Assembly: GCA_029569255.1 (NCBI GenBank)
Contig: JAKQUO010000024.1
Span: 1-57,359 of the forward strand
Length of the DNA: 57,359 nt
Source: Acidobacteriota bacterium
GTDB taxonomy: Bacteria > Acidobacteriota > Aminicenantia > Aminicenantales > Saccharicenantaceae
Direction: 5' to 3'
The notes beneath the pieces are model-generated. The model did no database searches and was not told the DNA's origin. It saw nothing but the letters and a program-made list of their open reading frames with translations. A program made the translations under genes and the position numbers. Of this stretch, positions 53,545-57,359 are shown in pieces. Each line of letters opens with the position of its first letter. Positions within the stretch are counted from its first letter, which is position 1.

Positions 53545-54228
53545 TCAATAGCGGATGTCGTCGCGGTTCACGGTCTGCCCGATATGCCCGACGCGTTTGC
53601 CCATGGTGTAGAATTCTCCGCTGCCGGCGGTCATGCCGAAAAAGGGCACCCGGTCGACGAGAAGGCGTCCCCGCTCGTCGCAGACGCCGGGCAATACCGA
53701 GGTGGCCAGGACCTCGGCGACAAAGAGGGTGCGGGCCGGCGGCAATTCCAACGAGTCGAAGACGCGGCACTCCAGTTGGATGGGCGACTCGGCCACCGTG
53801 GGCGCATCGACCTTCACCGCCCGGCCGCGGGTGAACCCCGAGAGCGCGTATTTGTCGCCGGCCTTGGAGGAATTCATGTCGAGGCGATCGAAACCGGGCA
53901 CCATGTCGGCCACGGGCACATTGAGCACGAATTGCCCATGCAGTTTCAGCAGCTTGCGCGCCAAGTGCTCCTCGTGGGCGCAGACCCCGACCTGCGCCGG
54001 CTTGCCGTTGAGCACGAAACTCCAGAGGACCGAGAGCTCATCGGGGTCGCCCGGAGCTCCGCGCATGGAAACGATCACCGCCGGCGCCGGCGGCAGCATC
54101 GGCCCCGGTTCCGCCAAGATGCGCCGCTCCCCCGGCGGCGCTCCGGCTTTCGCTGTCTGCCCCATCCCCGGCCGGGCACGGAACATCGAGGCGAACGCAG
54201 CTCCCCATAGGAATGTCCGGCGTTCCAT
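53545..54228 (-). CDS. Flavin-reductase-like FMN-binding split-barrel protein with Tat-like signal
   Basis: 227 residues. The start MERRTFLWGAAFASMF has the twin Arg and hydrophobic stretch of a Tat signal, suiting a folded cofactor protein exported to the periplasm. The flavin-reductase-like domain follows: PAVIVSMRGAPGD, LLKLHGQFVLNVPVADMV, DKYALSGFTRGRAV, ESPIQLECRVFDSLEL. It likely binds FMN. Codons end in A or T, or use gcg and ttg, noticeably more often than the neighbours, and palindromic elements flank it on both sides, suggesting acquisition. ATG 54228 has AGGAGGTG. Confidence 0.85.
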   Translation of the reverse strand: MERRTFLWGAAFASMFRARPGMGQTAKAGAPPGERRILAEPGPMLPPAPAVIVSMRGAPGDPDELSVLWSFVLNGKPAQVGVCAHEEHLARKLLKLHGQFVLNVPVADMVPGFDRLDMNSSKAGDKYALSGFTRGRAVKVDAPTVAESPIQLECRVFDSLELPPARTLFVAEVLATSVLPGVCDERGRLLVDRVPFFGMTAGSGEFYTMGKRVGHIGQTVNRDDIRY

Positions 54229-54295
54229 CAAGCACCTCCTGAAGGCCCCATTGTCGCGCTTATCCCCGTGATAATCAATTGCTAAGCGAGGCCCT

Positions 54296-54369
54296 GGGGT
54301 CAAACCATGAATTCAGCAATAAACGCGCTTACCCGTGAAAAATTTAACTTTTAAAGGTTTGACCCCGTC
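54296..54369. repeat. GGGGTCAAACC-family palindrome, copy 4
   Basis: GGGGTCAAACC at 54296-54306 pairs with GGTTTGACCCC within AAAGGTTTGACCCCGTC (54353-54369). The left arm has decayed beyond 11 bases (ATGAATT instead of TTTAATT). It lies in the divergent gap between the flavin-reductase-like and beta-lactamase-like genes, 24 bases before the latter's ATG. Confidence 0.85.
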
Positions 54370-54393
54370 TTATTTCTGAATTACCATCCAACC

Positions 54394-56037
54394 ATGAACA
54401 AGAAGCTCGCCCGACTCCGCCTTGCCGGCCTTTTGTTCGTTCTGATCCTCGGCCTCCTCTCCTTCGTTGCGGCCCAGCGCCCCCCTGTACCAGCTCAGCC
54501 CTCACCCCCCGCCCCGGCCCAGGTCCTGCCGCCCGACTTCGACGCCTTGGTCGCCCGGGCCATGAAGGCCTTCGAGGTCCCCGGGATGGCCGTCGCCGTG
54601 GTCAAGGACGGCCGAGTCGTCCTGGCCAAGGGCTACGGCGTCCGCAAGCTCGGGGAGCCCGCGCCCGTCGACGCCCGCACGCTCTTCGGCATCGCCTCGA
54701 ACACCAAGGCCTTCACGGCCACGGCCCTGGCCCTCCTCGTCGAAGAGGGCAAGATCGAATGGGACGCCCCGGTCATCGACTACCTGCCCTGGTTCCGCAT
54801 GTCCGACCCCTACGTCACCCGCGAGATGACCGTCCGCGACCTCCTCGTCCACAGGAGCGGCCTCGGGCTCGGCGCCGGCGACCTGCTGCTCTGGCCCCGC
54901 TCGACCTACACCCGCCGCGAGATCGTCTCGCGCCTCCGCTACGTCCCCCTGGCCCGGAGCTTCCGCGGCGCCTACGCCTACGACAACATGCTCTACGTCG
55001 CGGCCGGCGAGGTCATCGAGGCCGTGAGCGGCGCGGCCTGGGAGGATTTCGTCGCCGAGCGCATCCTCGACAAGGCCGGCCTGGCCTCGAGCGTCCCTTC
55101 CCCCTCGGCCGCCGCGACCCGGCCCGACCTCGCCCTGCCGCACGCGCCCCTGGACACCGGCGTCACGCCCCAGCCGGTCGACGCGAACGACAACCTGAAC
55201 GCGGCCGGCGGCATCTTCTCCTGCGCCGAGGACATGGCCAGGTGGATGCTCGTCCACCTCGCCTCGGGCCGGCTCCCCGACGGGACGCGCCTGTTCTCCG
55301 ACCGGACCGGGCACGAGCTGACCTCGCTCGTGACGCCGATCCCCATTTCTCCCCCGCCGGCCGAGCTCCAGGCCCAGCGGATGAACTTCCGCGGCTACGC
55401 CCTCGGCTTCAACGTCAACGACTACCGCGGCCGCAAGCTCGTCAGCCACACGGGCGGGCTCACCGGCTACGTCTCGCGCCTGGTCATGGTCCCCGAGATC
55501 GGGCTCGGCGTCGCCGTCCTGACCAACCAGGAGTCGGGCGAGGCCTACAACTCCGTCATCTACGCCGTCCTCGACCAGGCCATGGGCGCCGCCAAGACCG
55601 ACTGGATCGGCGCCTACCTCGAGGTCCGCGACCGGGCCCGGGCCAAGACGGCCGAAGCGCTGAAGAAAGCTACCGCCGCGCGGGACGCCTCGGCCGGGCC
55701 CTCCCTGCCCCTCCCCGCCTACGCCGGCGCCTACCGGGACGCCTGGTACGGTCCGATCGACATCACGCTCGAAGGCGAGGACAAGGGCGCGAGCAAGGCG
55801 TCCCGCCTGGTCATGAGCTTCGCCAAGACGCCCGCCCTGGTCGGCGACCTGGAGCACTGGAGCCGGGACACGTTCGTCGCGCGCTGGCGCGACCGCGTGC
55901 TCCGGGCCGACGCCTACGTCACCTTCACGCTCGACCCGGACGGGGCCGTCGTCGAGGCCCGGATGAAGCCCGTCTCGCCGGACACCGACTTCAGCTACGA
56001 CTTCCAGGACCTGCTGCTGAAGCCCGTCCGCAAGTGA
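54394..56037 (+). CDS. Secreted serine beta-lactamase-fold hydrolase (class C type)
   Basis: 547 residues. Signal peptide (AGLLFVLILGLLSFVAAQ), Pro-rich linker, then the beta-lactamase/DD-peptidase fold with Ser102-x-x-Lys105 in GIASNTKAF, the Tyr-x-Asn element in YAYDNMLYV and the HTGG motif in SHTGGLTGY. A C-terminal DUF3471-like beta domain (residues about 440-547) follows. Usually these are esterases or D-amino-acid peptidases of unknown substrate, not resistance enzymes. All active-site motifs are intact. The ATG has no strong Shine-Dalgarno. Confidence 0.9.
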   Translation: MNKKLARLRLAGLLFVLILGLLSFVAAQRPPVPAQPSPPAPAQVLPPDFDALVARAMKAFEVPGMAVAVVKDGRVVLAKGYGVRKLGEPAPVDARTLFGIASNTKAFTATALALLVEEGKIEWDAPVIDYLPWFRMSDPYVTREMTVRDLLVHRSGLGLGAGDLLLWPRSTYTRREIVSRLRYVPLARSFRGAYAYDNMLYVAAGEVIEAVSGAAWEDFVAERILDKAGLASSVPSPSAAATRPDLALPHAPLDTGVTPQPVDANDNLNAAGGIFSCAEDMARWMLVHLASGRLPDGTRLFSDRTGHELTSLVTPIPISPPPAELQAQRMNFRGYALGFNVNDYRGRKLVSHTGGLTGYVSRLVMVPEIGLGVAVLTNQESGEAYNSVIYAVLDQAMGAAKTDWIGAYLEVRDRARAKTAEALKKATAARDASAGPSLPLPAYAGAYRDAWYGPIDITLEGEDKGASKASRLVMSFAKTPALVGDLEHWSRDTFVARWRDRVLRADAYVTFTLDPDGAVVEARMKPVSPDTDFSYDFQDLLLKPVRK

Positions 56038-56043
56038 GCGGGG

Positions 56044-57359
56044 CTACCGGCCCGGCGGCAATTCGCCCAGGACCGCGCGGAGCCCGTCGAGCGTCGGGAA
56101 GCTCAGCTTCCAGCGGGCCTCGAGCCTGGCGGGGAAGGCGGGGTCGCGGGCGGCCATCCGCCGGTAGACCTCGGCGGCATAGCCTCTCTCCGCGTCCTCC
56201 AGCGTCGGCCACCAGGCGAAATAGAGGAAGCAGACGGTCAGGTTGATCGTCTCGTCGGCCGGCTTGAGGACCAGGGCCCGGCGGTAATAGTCCTTGGCCC
56301 GGTCCTGATAGGTCATCAGGGGGTAGTTGTAGAGGAGATAGGTCGAGCCGGCCTCGAACGGCGGGGCGGCGTCGATGGGATTGGCGGCGATGGCCTTGTC
56401 GTAGGCGGCGATGGCCCGGTCGCAGAACACGTCCCTGTCCTCGTCGCGGCCGGCGTCGTTCGACACCCGGGCCATCTCGACGTAGAGACGGGCCAGCTCG
56501 ACCCTGAACACCGACCGGGGCGAGGCCGCGACGGCCCGCGCCAGCCGGGCCTCGAGCCGGGGAAAGGCGCTCTCGACGCTCCGGGCCTCGCTCCGGGCCC
56601 GCCGGTAAGAGCCCAGCCAGCGGAACCCCAGGTAATCGCGCAAGGCCGGGGCGAAGAGGGCCACGGCCAGGAGCCCGGCGATCAAGGCGCTGAACGGGGA
56701 TACTCGAGGGGGCATGTCCCCTTGGTACGTGTCCCCTTTCTTATGCGACCCGCCTTTATTCAGACCGGGGACACGCGCCTTCGGCGCATGTCCCCTTGCG
56801 AGGGCCCTGCCGCTCCCCAGCACGGCCGCGCCCAACATCGCCAGCGTCGTGAAATAGACCGCGTTGGCCGGGATCTGGAGGTTGAAGTCGGTGAAGCCGT
56901 GGATGAGGATGGCCGCGACCCCGAGCAGGGCCCCCAGCCCGATCCCCTTGGCGAACGGGTCGCGCCGCCGCCGCCACATGGCCGCCATCCAGACGGCCAG
57001 CCCCACTCCGGCGACGGCCAGCGCCCCGCCCCCGACGACGCCGTTCTCGGCCGCGTATTCCAGATAATCGTTGTGGGCGAAGGACAGCTTCAGGTGATCG
57101 TCCACCTTCTCGTACATCTCGTAGGCGTTGACGTAGGTGCCCTTGCCCGTCCCGGCCAGGGGGAAGTCGCCGATGAGGTCGAGCGTGTTCCGGTAGAACG
57201 TCCGGCGGCCCTCGGCCGTGACGTCGACCTCGGAGAAGCGCTTGATGACCGGACCGATCCCGAGCCAGACCGCGACGGCGAGGACGGCCATGACGACGAC
57301 GCGGACGATGAGCCCCATCCGGCGGTCTCCCGGCCGGCCCCTCCCCCTCCCGCTCCCGC
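56044..57359 (-). CDS. O-antigen-ligase-like membrane protein with TPR tail (3' part; runs off the window)
   Basis: The frame is open to the window edge; an internal ATG at 57318 gives 424 residues but would lack most membrane helices. DFPLAGTGKGTYVNAYEMYE and FAHNDYLEYAAENGVVGG are the periplasmic Wzy_C/O-antigen-ligase motif with its catalytic-type His, followed by three hydrophobic helices (GIGLGALLGVAAILIHGFTD, YFTTLAMLGAAVL). About 30 residues rich in Gly, Lys and Pro near positions 175-204, counted from 57318, are encoded by a repeat element. A last helix (ALIAGLLAVALFAPALRDYL) and TPR-like helices finish it. It probably ligates or polymerises glycans in the inner membrane. Confidence 0.8.
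   Translation of the reverse strand, partial: GSGRGRGRPGDRRMGLIVRVVVMAVLAVAVWLGIGPVIKRFSEVDVTAEGRRTFYRNTLDLIGDFPLAGTGKGTYVNAYEMYEKVDDHLKLSFAHNDYLEYAAENGVVGGGALAVAGVGLAVWMAAMWRRRRDPFAKGIGLGALLGVAAILIHGFTDFNLQIPANAVYFTTLAMLGAAVLGSGRALARGHAPKARVPGLNKGGSHKKGDTYQGDMPPRVSPFSALIAGLLAVALFAPALRDYLGFRWLGSYRRARSEARSVESAFPRLEARLARAVAASPRSVFRVELARLYVEMARVSNDAGRDEDRDVFCDRAIAAYDKAIAANPIDAAPPFEAGSTYLLYNYPLMTYQDRAKDYYRRALVLKPADETINLTVCFLYFAWWPTLEDAERGYAAEVYRRMAARDPAFPARLEARWKLSFPTLDGLRAVLGELPPGR
56708..56795. repeat. GGGGACA-family element inside a coding region
   Basis: GGGGACACGCGCC-TTC-GGCGCATGTCCCC (56767-56795) is a hairpin with one mismatch. It is joined to a second, inexact pair, GTACGTGTCCCC and GGGGGCATGTCCCC (56708-56736). 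The whole segment is in frame with the ligase-like gene and adds no stop codon. Confidence 0.85.

Overview
The window is very GC-rich, with strongly G/C-ending codons, canonical GGAGG ribosome-binding sites and recognisable TTGACA/TATAAT-type promoters. The gene content is typical of a Gram-negative, peptide- and polymer-degrading heterotroph: a tricorn-type protease, two ~1,050-residue sortilin/VPS10-like propeller proteins, an S10 carboxypeptidase, an M28 peptidase, a giant alpha-2-macroglobulin, DUF5916 and Omp85-type outer-membrane proteins, a DUF2961 protein and a B12-dependent ribonucleotide reductase. My best guess is Acidobacteriota or Candidatus Aminicenantes. This is inferred from gene content only, because no rRNA is present.

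Layout. 1-183: 5' end of an IS630-like transposase and a divergent AT-rich promoter. 184-3668: glycolytic/secretion operon gap-pgk-tpiA-secG with tRNA-Leu(GAG) behind it. 3872-10174 (minus): thioredoxin-2-like protein, tricorn protease, AlkD-like protein, HemW and an RsbRD-N-like protein. 10323-15042 (minus): DUF5916 outer-membrane protein, a small membrane-anchored protein and a transglutaminase-like protein. 15246-17126 (plus): a PDZ/multi-TM/GAF-like protein. 17123-18719 (minus): a compact peptide-modification locus made of a 51-residue two-cysteine precursor, a PqqD-like recognition protein and a SPASM radical SAM enzyme. 18962-19471: an internally deleted epimerase and tRNA-Arg(TCG). 19625-27476: a conserved hypothetical protein, a phosphoesterase, a HAD protein, a CDP-alcohol phosphatidyltransferase, a polytopic membrane/DUF3943 fusion, a small secreted protein and an M28 lipoprotein. 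27561-37619: convergent sortilin-like proteins, an Omp85-like protein broken by an in-frame amber codon, a lipoprotein and a small barrel. 37719-43923: NrdJ, gamma carbonic anhydrase, HAD phosphatase, C39-like protein, PilZ protein and a coiled-coil protein. 43993-57359: DUF2961 protein, S10 carboxypeptidase, alpha-2-macroglobulin, a flavin-reductase-like gene of different base composition, a serine beta-lactamase-like hydrolase and the 3' part of an O-antigen-ligase-like/TPR protein.

Two things stand out. The first is the small putative RiPP locus at 17123-18719: its own promoter, a precursor with a GGC...C core, a RiPP-recognition protein and a SPASM maturase translationally coupled by a GTGA overlap. 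The second is a set of dispersed palindromic elements with arms beginning GGGGTCAAACC, GGGGACATGATACC or GGGGACAC. They sit repeatedly at stop codons; one pair supplies the stop codon of one gene and the start codon of the next, and one lies in frame inside a membrane protein. No transposase able to mobilise them is seen in the window.
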